A stretch of DNA of 64,000 nt from Occallatibacter riparius (GCF_025264625.1 NZ_CP093313.1:1736001-1800000); one strand, 5' to 3'. Numbered from the stretch's first letter, positions 44,615-56,425 are shown. Numbers and translations are program-made. Notes: a model not told the origin generated them from the sequence alone.

Positions 44615-47494
44615 CTACCTCTCGTGAACCAGGTTCCAGCGGACGCCGCCCGCAAAGGAGGGGTGATAGTACTCGCGCTGAACGACATACTGTCCGCTGC
44701 CGTAATAGAAGCCGAAGACCTCATTGTTCAGATTGAGGCCATAACCGTAAACCTCAAATCCCCACGGCATGCGATAGCTAGCCTGCGTGTCGAACTGATA
44801 GTGCGGATAGAGGTAGTTATCGCCATGCGGTCCCTTGGTCCCGCCGGGCTGCGGATTGGGCGCCGTTTCCTGCTTGCCGTCCACAATGACCGGATTGCCG
44901 TTGTCATCCGTGACGTATTGCAGGTCCTCATACTGGTAGGCGTAGATCATCCGATCGTCATAGGTCATGCCCACACGCATTGAGAACTTCTTCGTGTCGT
45001 AGGTCGGGCTGATATTCCAGGCGTTCGGCGCCTGGCGCAGCAGGGCCGGTGAATCGGTACGGAGCGGATCGACATCCTCTGCCTTTGACGTGGTGTAGCT
45101 GTAATTGGCGGAAAGCCCCAGCCCACCCAGGACGCTGGGCAGGTAAGACAGGCGTTGCTGATAAGCCAGTTCGATCCCCTGCACGTGCGCGCTGCCGGCG
45201 TTGGACGGCTGCGACACCAGGGTGTACGCGCCGGGATTACCTGGATAGTTTTTGGTCAGCGTCTGCAGCGTCACAATCGGATCGGAAAGCTGCTTGTAGA
45301 AGTAGCCGGCCTGGATCAAACCCACGTGGCTGAGGAACCGTTCATAGAGCAGGTCGTAGTTGTTGGCGTGCTCAGCCTTCAAGTTGGGGTTACCGATACC
45401 GACAGTCGCCGGGGTGGTGGAGATATCGATCTGGCTCGCGGCAGCGGTAATGTCCTGCGGATCCGGCCGCGCGAGGCCGCGCCCATAAACGAGCCGCAGG
45501 TCCGAGTCCTTATCGATCGCGAAGCGCAGAGACGCGCTGGGAAGCACGTCGAGATAATCGCCGCCTGCCTTGACCGTTAGAGTCGTGGGCGGTGTTGGAG
45601 CGTTCTGATCGAAGCTCAGCGTGCTCACGTGCGTGGCTTCAAAGCGCACGCCTGCAACCAGGCGGACGCGGTTATGAAGCTCGATGGTGTTCATCAAGTA
45701 GCCGGCCGGGATGCGCTCGATGAGGTCATAGTTATTGACGTTGACGCCCGGGCCGCCTGACATGTTGAACTGCGTCTGATTGGCATCGACATAGGCGCGC
45801 ACCTTCGAGTAATCAGTGACTGTCCCGATGTGGTAGGTCTTGTCGTAGTAATCGGGGTCCTTGAAGTTCGAGTACCACTCGGGATGGTCTACAACGTTCA
45901 TTGTGGTCTTCGGGGTGAAGGTCTCGTCGTACGTGTCGTCGAACTTGTGCGCGTTGCGGATCTTGCCGCCCAACTCCAATGTCCCGTAGTGTGTGCCGAT
46001 GTGGTAGATGCGGGCATAATCGCCTGATGCCTGGAGGTTGAGCTGCACACTCTGGCCAAAGGTAGGGGGCGCCCAGCTCTTCAGCTTGTAGTTGTCGCGA
46101 TCTTCCGAGTTCGCCGTTCCGGAGCCGAAGCAACCGGCGCTCCAGCCTGGGCGATAGACGCTGGCAGCCACCGACTGATCGTTGTAGCAGGAATCGCTGA
46201 GATCGTCGCCGATCCACTTGTATTTGGCGCTGCCGCTGCCGCTCAGTGACCGCGAACGCCCTACCGCGAAGTTCCATTGGAAAGTATTGGCGTTGATCGT
46301 GTGCTTGCCCTGTACCGAGAGGCTGCCCACGGCCATGTTCGGACGACGCCAGTCCTGGCTGTACTGGGGGTTGTCGTGGTCGTTGAGTGTATAGCTCCAC
46401 TTGTTGCCCCAGTTGCGGAAAGTGGAGAAGAGACCGCGCACGCTGATATCAGAGCCATCGTTCAGCTTGTAATCAGCACTGCCTGTGAGCCCCCAGCGAG
46501 TGCGGTTATACACGTAATCGCGGAGATCCATCGTGTCGTAATAAGGGCTCAGCGTACCGTCGGGATTGGGCTGCGGATCGGGCTCAATGTCGTTGATGCC
46601 GCGGCCATTGAAATCGTAAGTCCCACCCATCAGCGCGCCGAACTTGTGGGTCGCGCCGAAACGCTTGCCAACCGTGCCGCCGGCCTGGTTCACGGTCCGG
46701 CCTCCCATGATGGGCGTGTATCCGCCCAGTCCATAGAGCGCGACCGTCGGCGTATCGGACGCAGTCTTGGTGACCAGGTTCACTGATCCGCCGATGCCGT
46801 CGGCATCGATGTTCGCCTGCAGCGTTTTGTTGATTTCGACGGACTCGACCAGGTCGGAAGCGATCGTGTCGAGCTTGATCTGGCGAACGCCGGATTCCGG
46901 CGACGGCACCGTCACGCCATCGACCATGGTATTGCTGAGGCGCGGCTCAGTGCCGCGGATCTGAACATACTTGCCTTCGCCCTCATCGCGCTCAATTGTG
47001 ACGGAGGGCATGCGGCCCAGCGCATCGGCAATGTTGGCGTTGGGCAGCGAAGTGATGACCTCGGCGGGGAGCACTTGCAGGATATTCTCCGCAGCTAGCG
47101 TGCGGTTCAGAGCCTCCGCTTCGCCCAGCGGGCGATCCGCCACCACGAGCACCTGGTCGTTTGCCGAGGCGACACTCAGCACCGCGTTGATCTGCGCGTT
47201 CTGCCCGGCGGTGAGATCGACATCGCTCGTATAAGAGGTGAATCCGACGTAAGAGACAGTGACTTTATATTTCCCGGGCTCAAGATTGGAAAAGACGAAT
47301 GCGCCCTGCGCATTGCTGACCTGAGGCTGAACGGCGGGCTCCAGCGTGATCCGCGCGCCCTGCAAAAGAGCGCCCGTCGAATCTTTCACGAAGCCAGCCA
47401 GAGTTGCTTTTTGATTTTGGCTGTAAACGACATTCCCCGCTAATAACACGAGGAGCAGAAAACCCGCAAAGCGAACGCGAAAGAACGGGTACAT
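44615..47494 (-). CDS. TonB-dependent outer-membrane receptor with N-terminal carboxypeptidase-regulatory-like domain
   Basis: A 959-residue receptor. A signal peptide (about 1-25, ending LAGNVVYSQ) precedes a carboxypeptidase-regulatory-like domain, LAGFVKDSTGALLQGARITL to YKVTVSYVGF. The plug contains PNANIADALGRMPSVTIERD, VQIRGTEPRLSNTMVDGV and IDADGIGGSVNLVTK, which match the TIGR01782-like subgroup known for carbohydrate-related receptors. The barrel ends FAGGVRWNLVHER. GGGAGG precedes the ATG at 47494. It differs clearly from the two Oar-like receptors nearby, and its ligand is unknown. Confidence 0.92.
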   Translation of the reverse strand: MYPFFRVRFAGFLLLVLLAGNVVYSQNQKATLAGFVKDSTGALLQGARITLEPAVQPQVSNAQGAFVFSNLEPGKYKVTVSYVGFTSYTSDVDLTAGQNAQINAVLSVASANDQVLVVADRPLGEAEALNRTLAAENILQVLPAEVITSLPNANIADALGRMPSVTIERDEGEGKYVQIRGTEPRLSNTMVDGVTVPSPESGVRQIKLDTIASDLVESVEINKTLQANIDADGIGGSVNLVTKTASDTPTVALYGLGGYTPIMGGRTVNQAGGTVGKRFGATHKFGALMGGTYDFNGRGINDIEPDPQPNPDGTLSPYYDTMDLRDYVYNRTRWGLTGSADYKLNDGSDISVRGLFSTFRNWGNKWSYTLNDHDNPQYSQDWRRPNMAVGSLSVQGKHTINANTFQWNFAVGRSRSLSGSGSAKYKWIGDDLSDSCYNDQSVAASVYRPGWSAGCFGSGTANSEDRDNYKLKSWAPPTFGQSVQLNLQASGDYARIYHIGTHYGTLELGGKIRNAHKFDDTYDETFTPKTTMNVVDHPEWYSNFKDPDYYDKTYHIGTVTDYSKVRAYVDANQTQFNMSGGPGVNVNNYDLIERIPAGYLMNTIELHNRVRLVAGVRFEATHVSTLSFDQNAPTPPTTLTVKAGGDYLDVLPSASLRFAIDKDSDLRLVYGRGLARPDPQDITAAASQIDISTTPATVGIGNPNLKAEHANNYDLLYERFLSHVGLIQAGYFYKQLSDPIVTLQTLTKNYPGNPGAYTLVSQPSNAGSAHVQGIELAYQQRLSYLPSVLGGLGLSANYSYTTSKAEDVDPLRTDSPALLRQAPNAWNISPTYDTKKFSMRVGMTYDDRMIYAYQYEDLQYVTDDNGNPVIVDGKQETAPNPQPGGTKGPHGDNYLYPHYQFDTQASYRMPWGFEVYGYGLNLNNEVFGFYYGSGQYVVQREYYHPSFAGGVRWNLVHER

Positions 47495-47672
47495 GGCCTG
47501 CCTCCCGAAGTGCAACAGATTTTGGCTATCGCTTCAGTTTGGGTGGGAGGCAATCAACAACTCTTGAATGGCCGGTTATCAGGGCATGAATTATCGAGAA
47601 ATACAGAACAGGCTTAAGTAGACCTGAAGACAAGAAGAACATTGTGTGAAGTCAGGAATGAGAGCGCGTAGA

Positions 47673-50567
47673 TCAGAAGCGGAAGAACGTCTCCACGTTG
47701 ATGGATCGGTTCGCGGAGGAGTTCCCCCACATATTCGCGAGAGCCGTGGACGTGCCAAAGAGCGAAGACCCGAGAACCCCGACAGGAGGCGCATAGTTGG
47801 GGTGGTTCAGAATGTTCTGCGCCGACACGCCAAGGCCAAACGTGTACTTGCGCTCGATTTCCTTTTTCGCGGTCGACGGCGACGGAGTAGCAGGCGCAGC
47901 TGGCTTGCCATCCTTCGTGGCAGCTGCCGCGGCTCCGGGCGGCGCCGGCGGTTCAGGCAGCGCGGGCCCGAAGTTGAAAGTGCGGCTGAGGCGCAGGTTG
48001 GCGATGAACACGCCCGGCCCCGTCCCGTAGTTGATCGGGATGATCTTCTGACCCGGCTGCGGGTCGGTGTCGAAAGTGCCCCACTTGGTGTGAACCACGC
48101 TGGAGCGGCTGAGGTCGGTAGCAAATGTGGGGCGGTCGTTGAATTGCGTGTCTCCGTTGATATCTTCGCCCAGCGTGATGTTGAATGGCTGGCTCGACCG
48201 GATCATCAGAAACGGATTGACCGAGAAGTGCCACGGCAGTCGCGTATAGCCGCCAATAAATGCACGGTTGCGCACATCCCACGAAGCGCGGCCGTAATCC
48301 TGGTGAGGATCGTACTGGTTCGAAGGGAACGTGTTGAGCCCGTCCGTATTGGCCTCGATCTTGCCGATGCGATAGAAGCCGAAGATCCCGCTGTGCTTGG
48401 TGTGCAAGTTCCCATTGATATTTAGTCGCTGCCCAAACCACTCGCCCTGCGAGTTGTACTCATAGATATTTTGGTCGGTCCCCAGCGGGCGAGTGCCGCT
48501 GGTTGGATCGTCAGGATTGTAGGTCCCCGGCAGCGGTGCGTTGATATTGCGCGTCATGAACTGGTAGTTCCCGCGCGTGATCTGGTAGTTTGCGGAGACC
48601 GAAACGTACTTGCCGATTGGCTTGTCGACGCCCAAGTTCGTAGTGATCGAGTAAGGAGACCGTAGGCCTGGATTGATCTGGTAGATGGTCGGCGCCTTCT
48701 GCCGAACGGCGGCGCAATCCGCCGGATCGCTGGTGCAGGTGTTGGGATAGAAATCTGGATTGCTGATCACTATCTCGCGATTCGTGATGCCGTTCTGCCG
48801 CCGCGCCTGCAAGATGGCATTCGAGTCGAAGCGCTCGTAGAATATGCCTGCTCCACCGCGAATGACGGCCCTCGGCGGCTTGCCGTTCGCGCCTGGGATC
48901 GACCAGGCTAGGCCCAGCCGCGGCCCGAAATCGGCATGATCATTGATGTTGGTCTGCGTCTCGTAGCGCATCCCGTAGCTGAGCGTCAGGTCCTTATTCG
49001 CCTTCCAATTGTCCTCTGCGAAGATACCCAGGTCGAGCGTGGTGACGGTCACGCTCGGATTCCCCGCAGTCTGGCTGAACAGGGCTGCCCCCCCGCCGGC
49101 AGCGCGGATCTCCGCCCCAGTCATGCCGTTCGCCCGTCCCTTCTCCGTGATCTGGTAAGCCGTGAGCGATGCAAACGTGTACTGCCCGTTGAAATTGCCG
49201 GTCGAGTAGTTGGCGTCGCGCCCGATGCGCAGCCGGCCGCCAAACGTCACGTCGTGCGCGCCCTTGTTGATACGCAGCAGATCCTGGAACTCATAGTGGT
49301 CCTGATTATCGTGGTTCAAACCTGAGTTGCTGCCGCCACCGGTAAACGCCCCCTGCACGGCAATCGTCGGATCTTTGGAGTGTGGCGTCAGCGTATCGCG
49401 TTCGCGCGTGTACTGGAAACGTGTCTCATTCAGCAGGTGCGGATTGTAGGCCTGCGAATCAGAGAACTGGATAAGCTGCTGCACGTTATGCGTGTCATAC
49501 GCCTGCGATTCGAGCGCAAACTGCCCCACCCCCGCTGCGTCGGTGGTGTTGCGGTTGTATTGATATCGCAGGCTCAGCGTCTGCACCTTGCCCCACTGCA
49601 TGTCGTAGCGCGGCGACAGGTTCAGCGCGCCCGACGGGCTGTTGATCGCCGCGGTATAAAGAACCGGGTTGAACGCGGGATCGAGAGTCTCAGCATTGAT
49701 CACCGACGAATTGATGCCGTTGTGCCCATAGACGCTTAGAAACCATGAAGCCACCTTCTTGATCGGTCCGTTCACATCTCCGTCGAATTGATACGAGTAA
49801 TAAGGCGGCTGCGATTCCACAAATGGATTGGGCGCATTCCACGGCGAGTTGTTGCCCTGCATCCAGTAATCGCCGTGCAGGTTGTCCGTTCCTGGCTTGG
49901 TGAGAATCTCGATGCGTCCCCAACCCAGCGAGTCGTACTGCGCCGAGAACGGATTCTGGTTGATGTGAATCTCCCGGATGGATGACTTGGGCGGAAGCTT
50001 GCCCGCGGAGAAGCCATCCACATAAAACTGGGTTCCGCCGGTATCGGGGTCACCGCCCGCAATGGCTTGTAGCTGCTGGGAGAGTTCGTCCGGGTCATCC
50101 GAGAGCGAGCGCAGATCTTCGCCCTTCATCACAATCGCGCCACCGTTTTTGTCAGGACTTGTGTCGAGCGCATCGGCGTTGACCTCCACCTGCTGCTGCT
50201 CGGTCGCGATTGCCAGCGTCAGCGTGATCTGCGCGGTCGACCCCGCGCTCACACGAACATCGTGCGCGCTTCCGATCTGAAACCCCGGCGCTTGCGCCGT
50301 CACATCGTAAACACCGGGGGCGAGCCCACTGACGCGGAAGTGTCCAAGGCCGTCCGAGAAGGCAGTCACGGCCGGATCACCGGCATGCTCTACATGGATA
50401 CTCGCATTGGGGATCACCGCGCTCGTGGGATCGGCGACCGTGCCCGAGATCGCGCCGGGAGTGGACGGGCCAACCATCTGCGCCAGCCCGCTCGCGCGCG
50501 CAAGTGAGAGAGAACCAAGGACCAGTGCCGCTCGCGCAGCAGCCCGAAAAAGAGAACCAGAACGCAT
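47673..50567 (-). CDS. Oar-like TonB-dependent outer-membrane receptor
   Basis: About 964 residues. A signal peptide (MRSGSLFRAAARAALVLGSL) precedes a carboxypeptidase-regulatory-like domain, ISGTVADPTSAVIPNASIHV to APGVYDVTAQAPGF. The plug has FYVDGFSAGKLPPKSSIREI and WGRIEILTKPGTDNLHGDYW, and a long barrel ends in SINVETFFRF. A low-complexity Ala/Pro insert (residues near 905-930) lies close to the end. The ATG at 50567 is chosen for its signal peptide, though its ribosome-binding site is poorly spaced; ATG at 50612 is an alternative. The receptor at 44615-47494 lies 178 bases downstream on the same strand. Confidence 0.88.
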   Translation of the reverse strand: MRSGSLFRAAARAALVLGSLSLARASGLAQMVGPSTPGAISGTVADPTSAVIPNASIHVEHAGDPAVTAFSDGLGHFRVSGLAPGVYDVTAQAPGFQIGSAHDVRVSAGSTAQITLTLAIATEQQQVEVNADALDTSPDKNGGAIVMKGEDLRSLSDDPDELSQQLQAIAGGDPDTGGTQFYVDGFSAGKLPPKSSIREIHINQNPFSAQYDSLGWGRIEILTKPGTDNLHGDYWMQGNNSPWNAPNPFVESQPPYYSYQFDGDVNGPIKKVASWFLSVYGHNGINSSVINAETLDPAFNPVLYTAAINSPSGALNLSPRYDMQWGKVQTLSLRYQYNRNTTDAAGVGQFALESQAYDTHNVQQLIQFSDSQAYNPHLLNETRFQYTRERDTLTPHSKDPTIAVQGAFTGGGSNSGLNHDNQDHYEFQDLLRINKGAHDVTFGGRLRIGRDANYSTGNFNGQYTFASLTAYQITEKGRANGMTGAEIRAAGGGAALFSQTAGNPSVTVTTLDLGIFAEDNWKANKDLTLSYGMRYETQTNINDHADFGPRLGLAWSIPGANGKPPRAVIRGGAGIFYERFDSNAILQARRQNGITNREIVISNPDFYPNTCTSDPADCAAVRQKAPTIYQINPGLRSPYSITTNLGVDKPIGKYVSVSANYQITRGNYQFMTRNINAPLPGTYNPDDPTSGTRPLGTDQNIYEYNSQGEWFGQRLNINGNLHTKHSGIFGFYRIGKIEANTDGLNTFPSNQYDPHQDYGRASWDVRNRAFIGGYTRLPWHFSVNPFLMIRSSQPFNITLGEDINGDTQFNDRPTFATDLSRSSVVHTKWGTFDTDPQPGQKIIPINYGTGPGVFIANLRLSRTFNFGPALPEPPAPPGAAAAATKDGKPAAPATPSPSTAKKEIERKYTFGLGVSAQNILNHPNYAPPVGVLGSSLFGTSTALANMWGNSSANRSINVETFFRF

Positions 50568-50801
50568 AAGTGTGCCGACGACTCCAAGGAGCGGCTGAGT
50601 GGGTTGGAACATGTCGGTGCTGCGCAAATGGGGATAGGCGAATGGGGCACCCACTTCGGTCATCTTGCGGACCAGTTTCGGGTTGCTCGTTTATGAGACG
50701 AGGGAAAGAACGATTTCGCTCTGTAAAATAGGTGAGAAATTTCCCTGGCTGGCTTTCCATCAACTTCGCCGGCTGATTCGTTCCGTTCCACTGGAGGCCT
50801 C

Positions 50802-52958
50802 TTGCTGCGTTCACGGTTTGCAATCTTCGTTCTGGGTACGGCTCTCGTCGGCGCCGCGGCCTCAATGCCGTTACCTGCCGCGGCGGCCGCGCACCAACAA
50901 TCTGAGTCACAACTCCAGAAGCTGAGCGGCGAGTATACGAGCGCCGAATTTCCCGATACGCCGGTGAGCTTTTATGTGCAGAACGGCAACTTGACGTTCG
51001 AATCGGAGCGCGACGTTCCGACGGAGCTGAAGACGATTTCGGCCACGGAGTTCGCGATTCCTGACTCGAAGGCGACGTACCGCTTTACTGTCGACGCGAG
51101 CGGCCGGGGTGCTTCGGTTATAAACTCGCGAGACGTCACGGAGGTCTTCAAGCGGACGGGCGAAGCGGTGAAGCACGTATTCCATGACTACGTGCGCACT
51201 GAGGCGATGATCCCCATGCGCGACGGCGTGAAGTTGCATGCCGTGATCCTCAAGCCGAGTGACATGAAGGACCCGCTGCCATTTCTAATCCAGCGCACGC
51301 CCTATGGAGTAGACGGTACCAGCCGCGGTTTCTTCTTTGCAGCCCGCCCCGAGCTGGCCCGTGACGGCTACATCTACGTCGGCGAGGACATTCGCGGGCG
51401 CTTCAAGAGTGAAGGCGAGTTCGTGATGAGCCGGCCCATGGCCGACCATAAAGACCCCAAGGCCGTGGATGAGAGCACCGATGCCTACGACACCGTTGAG
51501 TGGCTGCTCAAGAACGTGCCGGGCAACAACGGCCGCGCGGGATTTGTGGGCACCAGCTACCCGGGTTTCCTCGCCATGGCCGCGGGTATCGATCCACATC
51601 CGGCTACGAAATGCGTGTCGCCGCAGGCGCCGATGATCGATGTGTGGATGGGCGACGACTTCTTCCACAACGGGGCGTTCCGGCAGACATACGGATATGA
51701 CTACGTGAAGGCCATGGAATCCAGCAAAGAGACCAGCGAGGTCGATTACGGGAAGAAGGACGGCAAGCCGGTGGATGGCTACGACTACTTCCTGTCGCGC
51801 GGCAGCTTCGAGGAAGACCTGAAGCAATCGGGCTCGAAAGAGCTGCCCACCTGGAAGCTCTTCCTGGAGCATCCTGCATACGACTCGACCTGGTCCTCGC
51901 GCGGCGTAGAGCATCACCTGAACGAGGTGCAGGTGCCGGTGCTCAGCGTCGGCGGCTACTACGACCAGGAAGACATGTGGGGTCCGCAGTCCGAGTACAA
52001 CAGCCTCGAACCGCATGACGACAAGCACGAAAACTTCCTGGTGCTCGGCCCGTGGCGCCACGGATATTGGTCATCCTCATCGCGCCACCTCGGGAATGTG
52101 CAGTACGGCGAACCGATCGGCAAGGAGTTCCGGCGCGATATCGAAGCGAAGTTCTTCGGACATTACCTGAAAGACGAGTCGGGCTTTAATCTCGAGGACA
52201 CCGCAAGCTTCCAAACCGGCTCGAACAAGTGGATGCGTTATGGGCACTTTCCGCCGGAAGGTTCGCAGCCCACCGCCCTCCACCTACGCGGCGATGGCAA
52301 TCTGAGCTGGGGCGACGTCAAGACGCCGGCAAAGACCGCCTACACGAGTGATCCCGCCAATCCAGTCCCCTACCGCCATCGTCCCATCCAGCCCACCTAC
52401 GGCGAAGGTTCTGAGTGGTTCAACTGGCTCACCGAGGATCAGCGCTTCGTCGCAGATCGTAAGGATGTGGCCACGTGGAAGATTCCCGTGAAGAAGGACC
52501 TCGTCGCCACGGGCGAGGTGATCGCCGATATCTTCGCCTCAACCACCGGCACCGACGGCGATTTAGTAGTGAAGCTCATCGACCAATATCCCGATGACGA
52601 CTCCGACCCCAAGATGCGCGGCTACCAGCTCATGACGAATGAGGAGATCTTCCGCGGCCGCTACATCGACGGCTTCAATCGCCCCCGAGCCATCCGCGCC
52701 GGTGACATCCGCGAGTTCAAGTGGAGCCTGCATGACGTGGACCACGTCTTCAAAGCGGGACACACGATCGTCGTCCAGGTCCAGAGCACGTGGTTCCCGC
52801 TCTATGACCGCAATCCGCAGACCTACGTGCCGAACATCATGACCGCCAAACCCGCCGACTACAAGGCCGCCACCATCACCATCTACTCCGACAAGGATCA
52901 CGACTCCAGCCTGCAGGTGCCGCTGATGAACCAGTGCGATGCGGTCGAGTGCTTCTGA
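50802..52958 (+). CDS. Secreted CocE/NonD-family alpha/beta hydrolase (X-Pro dipeptidyl-peptidase-like)
   Basis: A 718-residue enzyme. A signal peptide (about 1-30, ending PLPAAAAA) precedes an N-terminal domain of about 90 residues and the alpha/beta-hydrolase domain. The nucleophile Ser lies in GFVGTSYPGFLAMAAG. The acid is likely the Asp of GGYYDQEDMWG and the His is in LGPWRHGYW. A C-terminal jelly-roll follows (from about residue 560), as in S15/CocE enzymes. The family cleaves acyl esters or X-Pro peptides. The start is TTG at 50802 with GGAGG four bases upstream. A hairpin follows at 53003. Confidence 0.88.
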   Translation: MLRSRFAIFVLGTALVGAAASMPLPAAAAAHQQSESQLQKLSGEYTSAEFPDTPVSFYVQNGNLTFESERDVPTELKTISATEFAIPDSKATYRFTVDASGRGASVINSRDVTEVFKRTGEAVKHVFHDYVRTEAMIPMRDGVKLHAVILKPSDMKDPLPFLIQRTPYGVDGTSRGFFFAARPELARDGYIYVGEDIRGRFKSEGEFVMSRPMADHKDPKAVDESTDAYDTVEWLLKNVPGNNGRAGFVGTSYPGFLAMAAGIDPHPATKCVSPQAPMIDVWMGDDFFHNGAFRQTYGYDYVKAMESSKETSEVDYGKKDGKPVDGYDYFLSRGSFEEDLKQSGSKELPTWKLFLEHPAYDSTWSSRGVEHHLNEVQVPVLSVGGYYDQEDMWGPQSEYNSLEPHDDKHENFLVLGPWRHGYWSSSSRHLGNVQYGEPIGKEFRRDIEAKFFGHYLKDESGFNLEDTASFQTGSNKWMRYGHFPPEGSQPTALHLRGDGNLSWGDVKTPAKTAYTSDPANPVPYRHRPIQPTYGEGSEWFNWLTEDQRFVADRKDVATWKIPVKKDLVATGEVIADIFASTTGTDGDLVVKLIDQYPDDDSDPKMRGYQLMTNEEIFRGRYIDGFNRPRAIRAGDIREFKWSLHDVDHVFKAGHTIVVQVQSTWFPLYDRNPQTYVPNIMTAKPADYKAATITIYSDKDHDSSLQVPLMNQCDAVECF

Positions 52959-53002
52959 GCAGCAGGGAGTGGTCAATCGTCAGGTGATCGGATTCAATAA
53001 GA

Positions 53003-53028
53003 AAGCGGGACGGCCAACCGTCCCGCTT
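53003..53028. terminator. Hairpin terminator between convergent genes
   Basis: A perfect 11-bp stem (AAGCGGGACGG with its complement) closes a CCAA loop. The plus-strand tail is only weakly T-rich (CTTCTGCTTCC), and the minus-strand tail is TTCTTATTG. It probably serves both the hydrolase and the M13 peptidase. Confidence 0.7.
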
Positions 53029-53052
53029 CTGCTTCCGTGACTAAACCGCCGC

Positions 53053-55083
53053 TTACCAAACCACGCAGCGCTCCGCATCCGGTCGAACCATCGCGTCACC
53101 CGGCTTGCAGCTGAACGCCGCCCCAAACGGCGGGAAATTCGACATCGGCCCCAGCACGCGATACTTCGCCACTGGGTGCGGATCGCCCTGTACCATCAAT
53201 TTCTGCGTCTCCGGCCTCGTCTCGTCGCCGCGAAACTGCCCCCACGCGATGAAGAACTGCTGGTCGGGCGTGAAGCCGTCTATTTTCTCGCTCGACTGCC
53301 CCTGCGCCGTCTTCTTGAACGCCAGGTAAGCGATCTTCAGCCCCGCTAGGTCGCCGATCGACTCGCCCAGCACCAGCTTGCCATTGATGTGGATGTTGTC
53401 CAGCCCGTCGATTGTGTAGCCGTTGAACTGCTTCACCACGCACGCGGTCTTCGCCTCGAACTTCTTCGAGTCGTCGGCGGTCCACCAATTGCTCAGGTGT
53501 CCGGTCGCGTCGAACTGCGCTCCTTCGTCATCGAACCCGTGCGAGATCTCGTGCCCGATCACAACCCCGATTGCGCCGTAGTTCACCGCGTCCGCGTACT
53601 TCACGCTGAAGGCCGGTGGCTGCAAAATGCCCGCGGGAAACACGATCTCATTCATCAATGGGTTGTAGTAGGCATTCGACGTCGGCGGCGTCATACCCCA
53701 GCGGCCGCGGTTCACGGGCTTGTTGATTGTCGACCAGTTATCCTTAACCCCGAATCGCGACCCGGCGATGAAATTGGCAAAGTGGTCATCGCGCGTGATC
53801 GTCACCGACGAGTAGTCCTTCCACTTGTCGGGATAGCCGCTCTTCACCGTGAAATGCGCCAGCTTGTCGATCGCCTTCTGCTTGGTCGCCGGCGTCATCC
53901 AGTCCAGCCCTTCGATCGTGTCCTGCATGGCCGACAGAATGTTCGACACCATCGTCTGCGCCCGCTGCTTCGCCTCAGGCGGGAAATACCGCTTCACATA
54001 CTCCTGACCTAGCGCTTCGCCCAGCATCTGGTCCGTCATTTCAGCGCACCGCACATCGCGCGGCTTGAGTTCGCCTACGCCCGCAAGCTGTTTCTGGTAG
54101 AAGTCGAAATGCGCATCGACAAACGGATCGGAGAGCACGTCGGCCGCGCTATTGAGCACCTGCCACTTGAGATAGGTCTTCCACGCCGCAATTGGTGTCG
54201 AAGTAAGCTGACGCTCGAATTCCGCCATGAAGTTAGGCTCATTGATATTGATCACTCCCGGGGCAACGCCCGCTCCGGAGAAATACGTCGTCCAGTCAAA
54301 GTGCGGCGTCATCTTCTGCAGAGCGTCGAGGTTCGCTATGTGATCCGTCGAGTGCGGGTCGCGCAGCGCGACATTATCGAGAGTGGCCTTCGCCAGGGCT
54401 GTTTCAAAATCCATCACCGTCTGCGCTGCTACCTTCGCCTCTGCATCCGAAGAACCCGCGAGAGTGAAGATCTTTGCCACGTAGACCAGATACTTCGCGC
54501 GCGCGTCCACAAAGCGCTGCTCGGTCTTCACGTAGTAGTCGCGGTCCGGCAGCCCCAGCCCGCCCGAACCCACCTGCGCAATCACGTTTTCAGGATCATG
54601 CTGGTTCTGATTGCCGTAGAAAACAAACGGGACCATGGCGCCGATCGAGTGCAGCTCGCGAATCTCCTGCTGCAGCCCGGCATTGTCCTTGATCGCGTCA
54701 ATCGCCGTCAGGTACGGCTTGAGCGGCGTAATACCGGCCGCGTTGATCGCCTTCACATTGGTGCACGCCGCGTAGAAGTCTCCCGTGAGCTGGGCCGTCG
54801 ACCCCTTGGGCTGGCCCGGCTGGGCGGAGACTTCGTTGAGGATGTCACGGAGCTGGTACTTGTTCTCTTCGCCAGCCTTCCAGCGGCGGCTCCAGCGGTC
54901 CATCGAAGCCGGAATCGGGTTCTGCGCGCGCCAGGTGCCGTTCGAAAACTCGAAGAAGTCATTGCAGGGAGCGGCCTTGCGGTCCAGGTCGCTCATCTCC
55001 GGCCCCTGCAGGGATGATGTCTGCGCGAATGCGAGCCCGGTGGTGATAAAGGCGATGAAAATCATGAATTTGAAGCGGTTCAT
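53053..55083 (-). CDS. Secreted M13-family metallopeptidase (neprilysin/PepO-like)
   Basis: A 676-residue protease. A signal peptide (about 1-21, ending TTGLAFAQ) precedes the long N-terminal M13 domain. The zinc motif HExxH is HEISH in VIGHEISHGFDDEGAQFD, and the third ligand Glu is in GESIGDLAGL. The C-terminal CVVW ends like other M13 enzymes. It should cleave small peptides in the periplasm or outside. The ATG at 55083 with AGGAGGG is preferred over a start at 55161. It faces the CocE-type hydrolase. Confidence 0.93.
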   Translation of the reverse strand: MNRFKFMIFIAFITTGLAFAQTSSLQGPEMSDLDRKAAPCNDFFEFSNGTWRAQNPIPASMDRWSRRWKAGEENKYQLRDILNEVSAQPGQPKGSTAQLTGDFYAACTNVKAINAAGITPLKPYLTAIDAIKDNAGLQQEIRELHSIGAMVPFVFYGNQNQHDPENVIAQVGSGGLGLPDRDYYVKTEQRFVDARAKYLVYVAKIFTLAGSSDAEAKVAAQTVMDFETALAKATLDNVALRDPHSTDHIANLDALQKMTPHFDWTTYFSGAGVAPGVININEPNFMAEFERQLTSTPIAAWKTYLKWQVLNSAADVLSDPFVDAHFDFYQKQLAGVGELKPRDVRCAEMTDQMLGEALGQEYVKRYFPPEAKQRAQTMVSNILSAMQDTIEGLDWMTPATKQKAIDKLAHFTVKSGYPDKWKDYSSVTITRDDHFANFIAGSRFGVKDNWSTINKPVNRGRWGMTPPTSNAYYNPLMNEIVFPAGILQPPAFSVKYADAVNYGAIGVVIGHEISHGFDDEGAQFDATGHLSNWWTADDSKKFEAKTACVVKQFNGYTIDGLDNIHINGKLVLGESIGDLAGLKIAYLAFKKTAQGQSSEKIDGFTPDQQFFIAWGQFRGDETRPETQKLMVQGDPHPVAKYRVLGPMSNFPPFGAAFSCKPGDAMVRPDAERCVVW

Positions 55084-55351
55084 AAACCCTCCTGCTAGCT
55101 GCCAGCCATTCTCCACGATCAGGCCCCTCCTCGCGTGGGAAATGGGATCGAATTCAGCCACCGTGCCTCAAAACCGGTCCACGATCCAGATGCCTTGGAA
55201 CCAGATTCGCGATAGAATAAAGAGGATGGCACTGCACCAGCCCGTCCCGGCGCTCCTCTAGCGGCCCCCGCCGCCACACACTCCTGCGCCCCTTTTCCTG
55301 AAACACTGTGATTTGCATCAGCCGCGCCGGTTCGCGCCGTGAGGACTCAAA

Positions 55352-56424
<1,073 letters not shown>

Positions 56425-56425
<1 letters not shown>

